Shown one piece after another: positions 32,897 through 41,779 of a DNA stretch of 44,767 nt. The first letter of the stretch is position 1; the number at the start of each line of letters is the position of its first letter. Source of the DNA: Acetivibrio sp. MSJd-27 (GTDB taxonomy: Bacteria; Bacillota; Clostridia; UMGS1840; HGM11507); assembly GCF_018918095.1 (NCBI RefSeq), contig NZ_JAHLPV010000023.1, positions 1 to 44,767 of the forward strand. Reading direction: 5' to 3'. Under the pieces are notes generated by a model, which had not been told where the DNA came from, made no database searches, and saw only the letters and a list, made by a program, of their open reading frames with translations. The position numbers and the translations under genes were made by a program.

Positions 32897-33893
32897 AAAA
32901 ATCATAATCGGAATCGTCTTTGTCGCAGTCTTAGTGCTGGGTTATTCCATTCTGGAAATCAACACCGTATTCAGTGCAAAAAGCGATGTGCAGATTACAG
33001 TGGCTCAAGGTGATAATCTGAATACCATCATCAGCGATTTAAAGGAGCAGAAGGTTATCACAAACAAATTCTTATTTAAGCTTTACAGCAAATTCCACGG
33101 CAGTATCGAAACCATCCGCCCCGGAATCATTTCGATCCCCAAAGGAGCGGATTACAAAGAGATTTTTGGATTGATCTCAAAACCGGATTCTGATGAAGTT
33201 GCCGTCACGATTCCGGAAGGGTTTGAACTGCGTGAAATTGCGGACAAACTGGAAAAAGAAGGACTGATTGATAAAAACAAATTCTATGACACTGTAAAGA
33301 ATCATTCTTTCGACTACGAATTTTTGAAGGGGATTCCGTTCGGAGACAATCGGCTGGAGGGTTTTCTGTTTCCCGATACCTATACCTTTTCCAAAACGCT
33401 GGATAATGAGACCACAATTCTTGAAAAAATGCTGAAGCGATTTGAACAGATTTACAGCAAGAGTATGACAGAAAAAGCCAATCAGCTCTCTATGACGGAT
33501 TATGAAGTGATTACCCTTGCTTCCGTCATTGAGCGGGAAGCAAGGACAACAGACGATTTTTATCTGGTTTCCAGTGTGTTTCACAATCGATTAAAACGCA
33601 CCGACAGTCTGAAATATCTGCAGTCCTGCGCAACCGTGCAATATATCTTAAAAGAGCGAAAAAGTGTGCTCAGCGAGAAGGACACAAAGATCGACTCCCC
33701 CTACAACACTTACCGCTATCCCGGTCTGCCTGCCGGTCCGATCTGTTCCCCGGGAAAAGCAGCAATCGACGCCGCTTTAAATCCGAAGCAAACCGATTAT
33801 CTCTATTTTCTCAATGACAGCGACGGAAAGCTGCACTTTTCCACAACCTATGCGGAGCATCAAAAATTAATGGAACAGTACGGGCTGAAATAG
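32889..33893 (+). CDS. mltG: endolytic transglycosylase MltG
   Basis: Cleaves nascent peptidoglycan strands and sets glycan length. The 334 residues have one N-terminal membrane helix (3-21), a LysM-like part (about 30-90) and the YceG catalytic domain with TIPEGFELREIADKL, LEGFLFPDTYTF, the catalytic glutamate in LASVIEREA (about Glu216) and YNTYRYPGLPAGPICSPG. The ATG at 32889 gives the usual membrane anchor. In Bacillus the mltG-like yrrL precedes yrrM and yrrN/O, as here. Confidence 0.95.
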   Translation: MLKKIIIGIVFVAVLVLGYSILEINTVFSAKSDVQITVAQGDNLNTIISDLKEQKVITNKFLFKLYSKFHGSIETIRPGIISIPKGADYKEIFGLISKPDSDEVAVTIPEGFELREIADKLEKEGLIDKNKFYDTVKNHSFDYEFLKGIPFGDNRLEGFLFPDTYTFSKTLDNETTILEKMLKRFEQIYSKSMTEKANQLSMTDYEVITLASVIEREARTTDDFYLVSSVFHNRLKRTDSLKYLQSCATVQYILKERKSVLSEKDTKIDSPYNTYRYPGLPAGPICSPGKAAIDAALNPKQTDYLYFLNDSDGKLHFSTTYAEHQKLMEQYGLK

Positions 33894-33894
33894 T

Positions 33895-34554
33895 ATGCTG
33901 GAAGAGAATATCAATTATCAATATATCACAGAATTTATCAATCAGAATACGCCGGATACCACCCCCTTTCTCGCTGAATTGGAGATCTATGCAAAAGAAA
34001 ATTTCATCCCCATTATCAACAGGGAGACGCGGCGTTTTCTTGAAATGCTATTAAAATTAAAGCAGCCGAAAAGAATTCTGGAAATCGGCACGGCGATCGG
34101 CTATTCTTCCCTTGTCTTTGAGGAAGCCACCGGCGCATTGGTCGACACCATTGAAATCGATGACAAAGCGGCCGGACTTGCGCTGAAAAACATTCAAAAG
34201 GCCGAAAAAAGTGAAAAGATAACCGTTTATCACGGAGATGCACTGACGGTTCTGAAGGTTCTCAAACAGGAGAGCTACGATGCCGTCTTTATTGACGCTG
34301 CAAAGGGAAAATATCCTGAATTTTTCAGGCTGTGCTTTCCCCTCCTGAAACAGGGCGGCCTGTTGATCTGTGACAATATCCTATATAAAGGAATGGTGGC
34401 AAACGAAGCACTGATTCCCCGCAAAAAAAGGGCGCTTGTCCATAAACTGCAGCGTTTTATCGCTTATCTGATGCGCCATACCAATCTTACTTCCTCCATC
34501 GTCCCCATCGGCGATGGACTTATCGTATCAATCAAAAGGAGTGCAACATGTTGA
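33895..34554 (+). CDS. trmR: tRNA 5-hydroxyuridine methyltransferase TrmR (YrrM-like)
   Basis: A 219-residue class I O-methyltransferase with the SAM loop ILEIGTAIGYSSLVF (about 61-75), EIDD, and the metal-binding YDAVFIDAAKGKYPEFF and LLICDNILYKG motifs. In Bacillus it methylates ho5U34 to mo5U34. The next gene belongs to the U32 family that makes ho5U, so both steps of mo5U formation are side by side. Starts 1 base after mltG. Confidence 0.9.
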   Translation: MLEENINYQYITEFINQNTPDTTPFLAELEIYAKENFIPIINRETRRFLEMLLKLKQPKRILEIGTAIGYSSLVFEEATGALVDTIEIDDKAAGLALKNIQKAEKSEKITVYHGDALTVLKVLKQESYDAVFIDAAKGKYPEFFRLCFPLLKQGGLLICDNILYKGMVANEALIPRKKRALVHKLQRFIAYLMRHTNLTSSIVPIGDGLIVSIKRSATC

Positions 34555-35774
34555 GTAAAAAACCGGAATTGCTGGCCCCTGCCGGTGATCTGACAAAACT
34601 GAAAACGGCAATTGACTATGGTGCGGATGCCGTCTACATCGGCGGAAAAGCGTTCTCTCTTCGCACCGCTTCCGACAATTTTTCCAGAGAAGAAATGGAG
34701 GAAGGGATTCGCTATGCCCACGCCAAGGGGAAAAAGTGTTATGCAGCTCTTAATATCATTGCACACAATGACGACTTAAAAGAGCTGGAGAGCTATTTAA
34801 AAGAGCTGCAAGACTGCGGCATTGACGCAGTGATCGTTGCGGACATGGGAATCTTTGATATTGTCCGCAAAAAAGCGTCTTCTCTCCCTGTCCATATCTC
34901 GACGCAGGCAAGCAATACGAACTACGCTTCCGTTTCTTTTTTTAAAGAGCTGGGCGCCAAGCGGATTGTTCTGGCAAGAGAACTTTCTTTCCGTGAAATT
35001 CACGAGATAACCCAAAAAGTGCCGGATGTGGAGATAGAGGCTTTTGTGCACGGCGCAATGTGCGTTTCTTACTCCGGACGCTGTCTGCTTTCCAACTATA
35101 TGGCGGGAAGGGATTCCAACAAGGGAGACTGCGCGCAGCCCTGCCGCTGGAAATACAGTCTGGTAGAGGAAAAACGTCCCGGCGAATACATGCCGGTCTA
35201 TGAGGATGACCGAGGCACCTTTCTCTTCAACTCCAAGGATCTGTGCATGATTGAATACATCGGCGAGCTGGTCAAAGCAGGAGTCACCTCCTTTAAAATT
35301 GAAGGGCGCGTAAAAAGCGAATATTATGTGGCAACGGTTGTGAAGGCATACCGGGACGCCATCGACGAATATTTCGAGGGAAAACCGTTTGATCCCCGGC
35401 ACATAGAAGAGCTGAGGAAAATCAGCCATCGCCAGTATACCTCCGGCTTTTATTTTGACAAACCGAAGGATACTGCACAGGTCTATGCAACCAGTTCCTA
35501 TATACGCGATTATGAATTAATTGGAACGTCGATAGCGTACGACGATGAAAAGAAAGAACTGACGCTGGAACAGCGGAACCGTTTCTTTCTGGGCGATGAA
35601 GTCGAGATTCTGATGCCCGGCGAGCCGTTCTACTGCATGAAAATAACCGATATGAAAAACGAATGGAACGAAACCATTGAGGTTGCTCCCCATCCTCAGA
35701 TGAAAGTAAAAATCCCCTGTGATAAGAAAATTTATCCAGGTTCCTTTATCCGAAAAAAGAAACCGCTTGTTTAG
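34548..35774 (+). CDS. trhP: U32-family tRNA hydroxylation protein (TrhP/YrrO-like)
   Basis: A 408-residue collagenase-like U32 protein; relatives form 5-hydroxyuridine at tRNA position 34 with prephenate dependence. Motifs: ELLAPAGDLTKLKTAIDYGADAVY (start), STQASNTNYASV, EAFVHGAMCVSYSGRC (about 163-178) and GDCAQPCRWKY with clustered cysteines, and FKIEGRVKS. Bacillus has two paralogues (YrrN, YrrO) after trmR; here there is one, of the longer YrrO length. Overlaps trmR by 7 bases. Confidence 0.9.
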   Translation: MLSKKPELLAPAGDLTKLKTAIDYGADAVYIGGKAFSLRTASDNFSREEMEEGIRYAHAKGKKCYAALNIIAHNDDLKELESYLKELQDCGIDAVIVADMGIFDIVRKKASSLPVHISTQASNTNYASVSFFKELGAKRIVLARELSFREIHEITQKVPDVEIEAFVHGAMCVSYSGRCLLSNYMAGRDSNKGDCAQPCRWKYSLVEEKRPGEYMPVYEDDRGTFLFNSKDLCMIEYIGELVKAGVTSFKIEGRVKSEYYVATVVKAYRDAIDEYFEGKPFDPRHIEELRKISHRQYTSGFYFDKPKDTAQVYATSSYIRDYELIGTSIAYDDEKKELTLEQRNRFFLGDEVEILMPGEPFYCMKITDMKNEWNETIEVAPHPQMKVKIPCDKKIYPGSFIRKKKPLV

Positions 35775-35783
35775 GAGGCTGTC

Positions 35784-38700
35784 ATGTCCTATTTTTATCT
35801 CAGTTTGATCCTATCCTTTTTCTTTCTTTTCTTTTGCTGGTATACCTACCGCAAAGAAAGAAAGCTTTCCGCTGCGAATAAAATGTCTTATATGGCTATT
35901 ATCATAGGTGCAGGCCTTTGCATTCGCTTTGTGTTTGGATTTTCCAGCAAGGGTTATGGAACGGATATGTCCTGTTTTGCCAGCTGGTCCTATCATATAT
36001 TTGAAAACGGATTTCGGGAATTTTATGATTCCATCAGCTTTTGTGATTATCCCCCGGGATATCTGTACATTTTATACATACTGGGATTTCTGACAAGAAT
36101 CTTTGATCTGTCTTATCAGTCGGCCGGTGCAAATTTTCTGTTGAAGCTGCCTGCTGTTTTGTGTGATATTGGATTAATTGTCATGGCATGCCGCTTTGCA
36201 AAACGGGAAAAAGCAAGCGGTATACTTCTTGCCCTGCTGCTTGCATTTTCCCCGGCTCTCATCATGACTTCCGCGGTCTGGGGACAGGTGGACTCGGTTT
36301 TATGTGTTCTCCTTCTTCTCTGTTTTTTATACGGAACAAAGGGAAAGCTGGAATGGTCGGCCCTGTTCTTTACGCTGGCAGCACTGGTAAAACCACAGGC
36401 TTTTCTGTTCACCCCGCTTGTCATGATTCTTTTCGCATACCATGACAAGGTAATGTTCGGATTCTGCAAAAAGAAGCTTTCCAAAGTATCTACTGTTTTC
36501 TGGAATTATCTGATTACGCTTCTTTTCAGCGGTTCCATTTTTTACATCTTATCCGTCCCCTTCTTTGGTTTTAACTGTTTGCCGGGACTGATCGAAAAAT
36601 ACTACAGCACCCTCTCCTCCTACGCGTATGCGTCGGTGAATGCTCTGAATTTAAACTTTCTTTCCGGCGGCAACTGGGCGGAACTGAACACGCCTTTTCT
36701 GTTTTTAACCTATGGAACATGGAGCACTCTGCTGCTTACGGCAATTGTGATCGTTTCCGTGTGGCTTTTCATAAGAACCAAAGAAAAAAAAGCCGTCTTT
36801 CTAACCTCCGGAATATTCCTGCTCTCGGTTTACACACTGACGGCTAAAATGCATGAGCGCTATTTCTTTTTCTGTGTTCTGCTTTTTGCCTTTGCTTACG
36901 CGGTTCACAAAAGAAAAGAACTTTTTATTTTATTCAGCGGAATCTCGGTTACCTATTTTCTGAATTTGGTGCTGGCCTACATTGATCAGGTAAATCATAT
37001 TCCGAAAGACAGCGGCTGGGGCATGATTCTCTCAGCTGTACACATCGCCTTTTTGGTTTTGTCCTATTTGACATACTTCCGGATTTATCCGCTTAGAAAG
37101 AGGGATTCTATGAAAAAGACGACTCCTTTTTTAAAGGAAAAGAAAACCAAGAAAATTCAAAAAATCGATTACATCATCATGGCTGTCATCACTCTGATAT
37201 ACGGTGTTTTGGCATTTGTCAATCTCGGAGATACCGCTTCTCCTCAGACAAGCATCGCCCTTAAGCAGGGAGATATCGTCACTTTCACCCTTTCGCCGGG
37301 GAATTATGATGCAATGATGGTATTTGAGGGAATGGATCTTGGAGATATTGTCATTCATGGTTCCACAGACGGAGTGAACTATGAAAAAATAAGCGACTTT
37401 GAAAAGAGAAGTGTTTTTTCCTGGAAACGATTTGAACTGGAACAGGACTATCAGAAAATACGGCTGACAGTCGAGAAAACGGACAATGCTTTCATTGAGC
37501 TTTTGGAAACCGGTTTTCTGGATGCCGGGACAAGAAAGCCCGTGATGCCCTTATCCGTTACGGTAAACGGCAGAAGCGTTACGGAACTCAGTGATGAGCA
37601 GAATCTGGTTCCCTCCTATCCCACTTGTCAGAACGGCACCTATTTTGATGAAATATACCATGCGCGTACTGCGTATGAATTTAATCATGACTTGACCATC
37701 TATGAGAACACCCATCCCCAGCTTGGAAAGCTTATCATGGCGCTGGGGGTAAAGCTTTTCGGAATGACTCCCTTTGGATACCGCTGTATGGGGACTCTTC
37801 TCGGCGTTTTGATGCTTCCCATCCTCTATCTCTTCATCAAACGGATGTTTCGAAGCACGTTTCTTTCTACCGTGGGAACCCTGCTGTTCGCAGTGGATTT
37901 TATGCACTTTACACAGACAAGAATTGCGACAATCGACGTATTTATCGTATTCTTCATTCTGTTGATGTATTACTTTATGTACCGGTTCTATGAACAGTCG
38001 AAGGAAGCGGTCAATCTAAAAAAATATGTATTATACCTGTTTCTGAGCGGATTGATGTTCGCCCTTGGAATCTCCTCAAAATGGACAGGCGCATACGCGG
38101 GAGTCGGCCTTGCCCTTATTTATGCCATTTCTATTTATAATATTTGGAAACAGGCAAAGGCAGAAAACAAAAATTTCGGGAAAATTCTTGCTGTTCTGCT
38201 CAGCTGCGGCGTCGGCTTCTTTGTACTGATCCCTGCAGCGGTTTACTTTATTGTTTATATCCCTTATTTTATATGTATGAAGGATCCCATTAATCTGGAC
38301 AGTTTCATGCGGATTAACACCCATATGTTCAATTATCATTCCAAACTAAATGATACCCATCCTTTTGCTTCCAAGTGGTATGAATGGATTCTGGATCTCA
38401 AACCAATTTGGTATTACCAGAGCCTGAATCCCTATGCGGAGGGCATCAAAGGCACCATTGCGGCTTTTGGCAATCCTCTTGTTTGGATTGGAGGATTCGC
38501 CGCAGTTCTGTATATGCTGAAGGATACGATAAACAAGAAAAACGGGATTGGGCTGTTTCTCTTTATCGCATATATCGTGCAAATTCTTCCCTGGATTCCA
38601 GTGGCAGAGGCAAGAACAACTTTTATTTACCACTACTTCCCCGCGGTTCCCTTTTTGATAATGGGAATCTGCTATGTCTTTGACATCTATCTGAAGAGAT

Positions 38701-38852
38701 ATAAAAACGCCAAAGGAAGTGTGATTGCCATATGCGCTTTCACCGCAACCGCTGTTTTGCTGTTTTTTGTCTACTATCCGGTTCTATCCGGTCTGGAATG
38801 TAGTACAGGGTATATCAATGCTCTGAAAATTTTACCAACTTGGATCTTTTAA
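35784..38852 (+). CDS. two-headed membrane glycosyltransferase: Gpi18-like half fused to PMT-type mannosyltransferase
   Basis: A 1022-residue polytopic GT-C protein. The N-terminal part (about 1-430) resembles GT-C mannosyltransferases, with the acidic pair GYGTDMSCFASW, FCDYPPGYLY and SAVWGQVDSV. A soluble beta-rich segment (about 475-600) follows. Then comes a PMT-like domain with the catalytic DE motif FDEIYHARTAYEF (about 615), ENTHPQLGKLIMALG, and the RIATIDVFIVFF loop, up to about 1020. Such enzymes use a polyprenyl-phosphate sugar on the outer face. The next two genes could provide and flip that donor. Acceptor (surface protein or glycan) unknown. RBS AGGAGG. Confidence 0.85.
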   Translation: MSYFYLSLILSFFFLFFCWYTYRKERKLSAANKMSYMAIIIGAGLCIRFVFGFSSKGYGTDMSCFASWSYHIFENGFREFYDSISFCDYPPGYLYILYILGFLTRIFDLSYQSAGANFLLKLPAVLCDIGLIVMACRFAKREKASGILLALLLAFSPALIMTSAVWGQVDSVLCVLLLLCFLYGTKGKLEWSALFFTLAALVKPQAFLFTPLVMILFAYHDKVMFGFCKKKLSKVSTVFWNYLITLLFSGSIFYILSVPFFGFNCLPGLIEKYYSTLSSYAYASVNALNLNFLSGGNWAELNTPFLFLTYGTWSTLLLTAIVIVSVWLFIRTKEKKAVFLTSGIFLLSVYTLTAKMHERYFFFCVLLFAFAYAVHKRKELFILFSGISVTYFLNLVLAYIDQVNHIPKDSGWGMILSAVHIAFLVLSYLTYFRIYPLRKRDSMKKTTPFLKEKKTKKIQKIDYIIMAVITLIYGVLAFVNLGDTASPQTSIALKQGDIVTFTLSPGNYDAMMVFEGMDLGDIVIHGSTDGVNYEKISDFEKRSVFSWKRFELEQDYQKIRLTVEKTDNAFIELLETGFLDAGTRKPVMPLSVTVNGRSVTELSDEQNLVPSYPTCQNGTYFDEIYHARTAYEFNHDLTIYENTHPQLGKLIMALGVKLFGMTPFGYRCMGTLLGVLMLPILYLFIKRMFRSTFLSTVGTLLFAVDFMHFTQTRIATIDVFIVFFILLMYYFMYRFYEQSKEAVNLKKYVLYLFLSGLMFALGISSKWTGAYAGVGLALIYAISIYNIWKQAKAENKNFGKILAVLLSCGVGFFVLIPAAVYFIVYIPYFICMKDPINLDSFMRINTHMFNYHSKLNDTHPFASKWYEWILDLKPIWYYQSLNPYAEGIKGTIAAFGNPLVWIGGFAAVLYMLKDTINKKNGIGLFLFIAYIVQILPWIPVAEARTTFIYHYFPAVPFLIMGICYVFDIYLKRYKNAKGSVIAICAFTATAVLLFFVYYPVLSGLECSTGYINALKILPTWIF

Positions 38853-38891
38853 CAGACAGATGAATTTTTTGTGACTTTTTTCAAAAAACTA

Positions 38892-38920
38892 TCGAATTTT
38901 ATGACGGAAAGTTGTATAAT
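38892..38920 (+). promoter_or_regulatory. possible promoter of the GT2-GtrA genes
   Basis: TATAAT (38915-38920) is a perfect -10, but the -35 about 17 bases upstream is poor. It lies 28 bases before the GT2 ATG, in the only sizeable gap of this stretch. Confidence 0.35.
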
Positions 38921-38947
38921 AAAACTACAAAGAAAGAGGTTCTGGAC

Positions 38948-39895
38948 ATGCCAAAGATATCGGTGATCATTCCGGTTTTTAACGAAACTGAAGTGATTGA
39001 TGTTACTTATAAGCGAATGAAATCCGTCATGGACGGAATCGAAATGGAATACGAACTGATTTTTGTCAATGACGGCAGCCGGGATGATACCGAGCATAAA
39101 ATTGCCGGCTATGCAAAAAAAGACAGAACGGTAAAGCTGCTTAGCTTTTCCCGGAATTTTGGACACCAATGTGCTATCTCAGCCGGAATGGATTATGCCT
39201 CGGGTGATGCGGTTGTTGTCATTGATGCAGATCTTCAGGATCCTCCGGAACTGATCCCAGAAATGATCAAAAAATGGCAGGAAGGCTATGAAGTTGTCTA
39301 CGGAAAGCGTCTGAAACGCAAGGGAGAAACCCTCTTTAAAAAAGCAACTGCAAAGTTGTTTTACCGCACGTTAAAGCATTTGACCAGCGTTGACATTCCG
39401 GTTGATACAGGGGATTTTCGGCTGATTGATCGAAAGGTCTGTGATGTTTTCAGACGCTTACAGGAGAAAAATCGTTTTATCCGCGGGCTGGTCAGTTGGA
39501 TCGGCTTTCGGCAGACTTATGTGGAATATGTGCGGGAGGAGCGTCTGGCAGGTGAAACCAAGTATCCGCTGAAAAAAATGATGCGGTTTGCCATGGATGG
39601 AATTCTTTCTTTCAGTTATATTCCGCTGAAAATTGCAAGTTTCCTCGGATTTCTGATATCCGGTCTCAGCTTTCTCTATCTGATTTTTGTATTGATTCAG
39701 AAGCTGTTTTATCCGGCGGGACTGGTGCCCGGCTGGACATCCATTGTTGCAGTTCTGTTGATATTTAATGGAATTATCCTGATTCTCTTGGGTGTAATCG
39801 GCGAATATATCGGAAGAATTTACGATGAGGTCAGAAACCGTCCTCTTTACATTATTGATAAGAAGGTAAATTTGGATGATGAAGGAGTGGAGTAA
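38948..39895 (+). CDS. GT2 polyprenyl-phosphate sugar synthase (GtrB/DPM-like)
   Basis: A 315-residue enzyme with the GT2 core ISVIIPVFNETEVID, FVNDGSRDDT, and VIDADLQDPPELI (DxD-like), then VYGKRLKRKGET, DTGDFRLIDRKV, and two C-terminal membrane helices (about 225-290). It should load a sugar onto undecaprenyl phosphate on the cytoplasmic side. The ATG at 38948 has AAAGAGG upstream. Neighbours: a PMT-type transferase before and GtrA after, overlapping by 20 bases, which together make a donor synthesis-flipping-transfer set. Confidence 0.92.
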   Translation: MPKISVIIPVFNETEVIDVTYKRMKSVMDGIEMEYELIFVNDGSRDDTEHKIAGYAKKDRTVKLLSFSRNFGHQCAISAGMDYASGDAVVVIDADLQDPPELIPEMIKKWQEGYEVVYGKRLKRKGETLFKKATAKLFYRTLKHLTSVDIPVDTGDFRLIDRKVCDVFRRLQEKNRFIRGLVSWIGFRQTYVEYVREERLAGETKYPLKKMMRFAMDGILSFSYIPLKIASFLGFLISGLSFLYLIFVLIQKLFYPAGLVPGWTSIVAVLLIFNGIILILLGVIGEYIGRIYDEVRNRPLYIIDKKVNLDDEGVE

Positions 39896-40286
39896 ATTTA
39901 TCAAATTCGGATTGGTTGGAATTCTGAACACCGCAATTGATTTTCTTGTGTTTAACCTGTTTTTGTTTTTCGGCTGTCCGCCAACTGCATCAAAGGCATT
40001 CTCCTATACCGCGGGGATGGTCAACAGTTTCTTTTTCAACAAAAACTGGACCTTCCAGGTGAAGGGAAACGGAAGAAAACAATTTATTGCCTTTCTTCTG
40101 CTGAATTTGGCAACGCTGGCTGTCAGCGTTGGACTGATGAAAGGGTTCACACCCTTTCTTGCGAGAGTGGATTTTTTAACCGACTATCCCCTTTTATCCA
40201 ACAATCTTGCAAATTTGATTGTTATTGCTATTACTATGATTTTGAATTTTATCGGTTCAAAAGCCTTTGTTTTTTATCATAAATAA
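39876..40286 (+). CDS. GtrA-family membrane protein
   Basis: A 136-residue protein of four membrane helices, with FIKFGLVGILNTAIDFLVF at the start and the family pattern SFFFNKNWTF (about 50-59). GtrA proteins are thought to flip the polyprenyl-phosphate sugar made by the GtrB-type enzyme. Two ATGs are adjacent (39876, 39879). Overlap with the GT2 gene implies coupling. Confidence 0.9.
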   Translation: MMKEWSKFIKFGLVGILNTAIDFLVFNLFLFFGCPPTASKAFSYTAGMVNSFFFNKNWTFQVKGNGRKQFIAFLLLNLATLAVSVGLMKGFTPFLARVDFLTDYPLLSNNLANLIVIAITMILNFIGSKAFVFYHK

Positions 40287-40304
40287 GTTTAAGGAGTGTC
40301 ATTC

Positions 40305-41144
40305 TTGCGTACAATAAACAGTGACGAAATCACAGCAGCAATCAAGGAAATGTGTATCCGGGCAAATATTCATCTGCCCTGTGATGTGATGAACCGTTTG
40401 AAGCAGACTGCTCAGACGGAAATCAATCCGTTGGGACAGGATACTTTGCAAAAGCTGGCGGAAAACGCGCAGTATGCCGAAACCGCCGAAATGCCTATCT
40501 GCCAGGATACCGGGATGGCTGTTATATTTGCAGAGATCGGTCAGGAGGTACATATTCTCGGAAATCTGGAAGAAGCGATTCATGAAGGTGTGCGTCAAGG
40601 ATATACGAAAGGCTATCTCAGAAAATCGGTAGTCAGTGATCCTTTAAACCGTATCAATACCAACGATAATACACCCGCAGTCATCCACTATCAGATAACG
40701 CAGGGAGATAAGATAAAGCTAACGGTGGCACCGAAAGGCTTTGGAAGCGAGAATATGAGCGCTCTTAAAATGCTGAAACCCGCTGACGGCAAAGAAGGCG
40801 TTATTGATTTTGTGATAGATACCGCAAAAAATGCCGGTTCCAATCCATGCCCGCCAATTGTGGTCGGCGTGGGGATTGGCGGAGATTTTGAACTCTGTGC
40901 GAAGCTGGCCAAGCAAGCCCTGCTGCTTCCGCTTGACCACAAGCCTGAAAATGAATATTATTACAATATGCAATGTGAAATTCTGGAACGGATCAACCAA
41001 CTCGGTATCGGTCCCCAGGGTTTTGGCGGCAACACAACTGCCCTTGGAGTGAACATCCTGAACTACCCGACTCATATAGCGGGTCTGCCTGTTGCAGTTA
41101 ACATCAGCTGCCATGTCACAAGACATATTGAAAGAATAATATAA
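40305..41144 (+). CDS. class I fumarate hydratase / tartrate dehydratase alpha subunit
   Basis: The 279-residue protein holds the 4Fe-4S cysteines of the alpha chain in [11 protein letters not shown] (about 64), [18 protein letters not shown] (about 183) and [11 protein letters not shown] near the end, plus [12 protein letters not shown]. It should interconvert fumarate and malate only together with a beta chain. The usual beta-subunit gene does not follow here. Start: TTG at 40305 is preferred because AAGGAG lies 8 bases upstream, while an in-frame GTG at 40296 overlaps that site. Confidence 0.9.
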   Translation: MRTINSDEITAAIKEMCIRANIHLPCDVMNRLKQTAQTEINPLGQDTLQKLAENAQYAETAEMPICQDTGMAVIFAEIGQEVHILGNLEEAIHEGVRQGYTKGYLRKSVVSDPLNRINTNDNTPAVIHYQITQGDKIKLTVAPKGFGSENMSALKMLKPADGKEGVIDFVIDTAKNAGSNPCPPIVVGVGIGGDFELCAKLAKQALLLPLDHKPENEYYYNMQCEILERINQLGIGPQGFGGNTTALGVNILNYPTHIAGLPVAVNISCHVTRHIERII

Positions 41145-41165
41145 TAAACTAAAGGAGTGGACTGT

Positions 41166-41690
41166 ATGAACACACGTATCATTGAGAGAAAATTTAAGGC
41201 AACAGACAGAATGAAGGAAAAGATCGAAGCGAAACTGTCTAAGTTTGATAAGATCTTTGACAACGGGGCAAATGCCGATGTTGTTTTAACCGACTTAAAA
41301 GGCAGCAACATCTGTGAAATTACGGTGTATGCAGGTGACACGATTTTCCGGGTGGAGGAAGCGACTGAAAATATGTATGCTTCCTTTGACGAGTGTATTG
41401 ATAATTTGAAAAAACAGATCCGTAAATATAAAACCAGGCTGGAAAATAAATTTAAAAATTCCGGACTGTATTTTGAAGAAGATGATGCGGATGAGGAAGA
41501 GGAGGAATCCGCTTTTCAGATCATCCGCAGCAAAACCGTTTCTGTAAAACCCATGTTTGTGGAGGAAGCCATTTTACAAATGAATCTCTTGGGCCATCAG
41601 TTCTTTGTTTTTACCAACGCGGAAACAAATGATGTCAATATTGTTTATAAAAGAAAGAACAGCGGATACGGTTTAATTGAAACAAGATAG
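41166..41690 (+). CDS. hpf: ribosome hibernation promoting factor, long form
   Basis: Dimerises ribosomes into inactive 100S particles in stationary phase. The 174 residues have an N-terminal S30AE domain (1-95), an acidic linker with a run of D and E (about 106-115), and the C-terminal dimerisation domain with VKPMFVEEAILQMNLLGHQFFVF. The ATG at 41166 has AAAGGAG 8 bases upstream; an in-frame GTG three codons earlier overlaps that site. Followed by a strong terminator. Confidence 0.95.
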   Translation: MNTRIIERKFKATDRMKEKIEAKLSKFDKIFDNGANADVVLTDLKGSNICEITVYAGDTIFRVEEATENMYASFDECIDNLKKQIRKYKTRLENKFKNSGLYFEEDDADEEEEESAFQIIRSKTVSVKPMFVEEAILQMNLLGHQFFVFTNAETNDVNIVYKRKNSGYGLIETR

Positions 41691-41700
41691 TACAAAATTA

Positions 41701-41740
41701 CGGCACAGAACAAAAATGTTCTGTGCCGTTCTTCTTTTTT
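41701..41740 (+). terminator. hpf terminator
   Basis: CGGCACAGAAC (41701-41711) pairs perfectly with GTTCTGTGCCG (41718-41728), followed by TTCTTCTTTTTT. It begins 10 bases after the hpf stop. Confidence 0.92.
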
Positions 41741-41779
41741 CCCTATTAACACAAAATATTCGCGTCGATTCGTTTTCTT

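Noticed and set aside
34797-35429. 210-codon open frame antisense to the U32 gene
   Set aside because: The plus-strand protein carries all family motifs; the antisense product is cysteine/phenylalanine-rich noise without a ribosome site.
40296-40304. GTG start for the fumarase alpha subunit
   Set aside because: It overlaps the AAGGAG ribosome site; the TTG at 40305 is correctly spaced.
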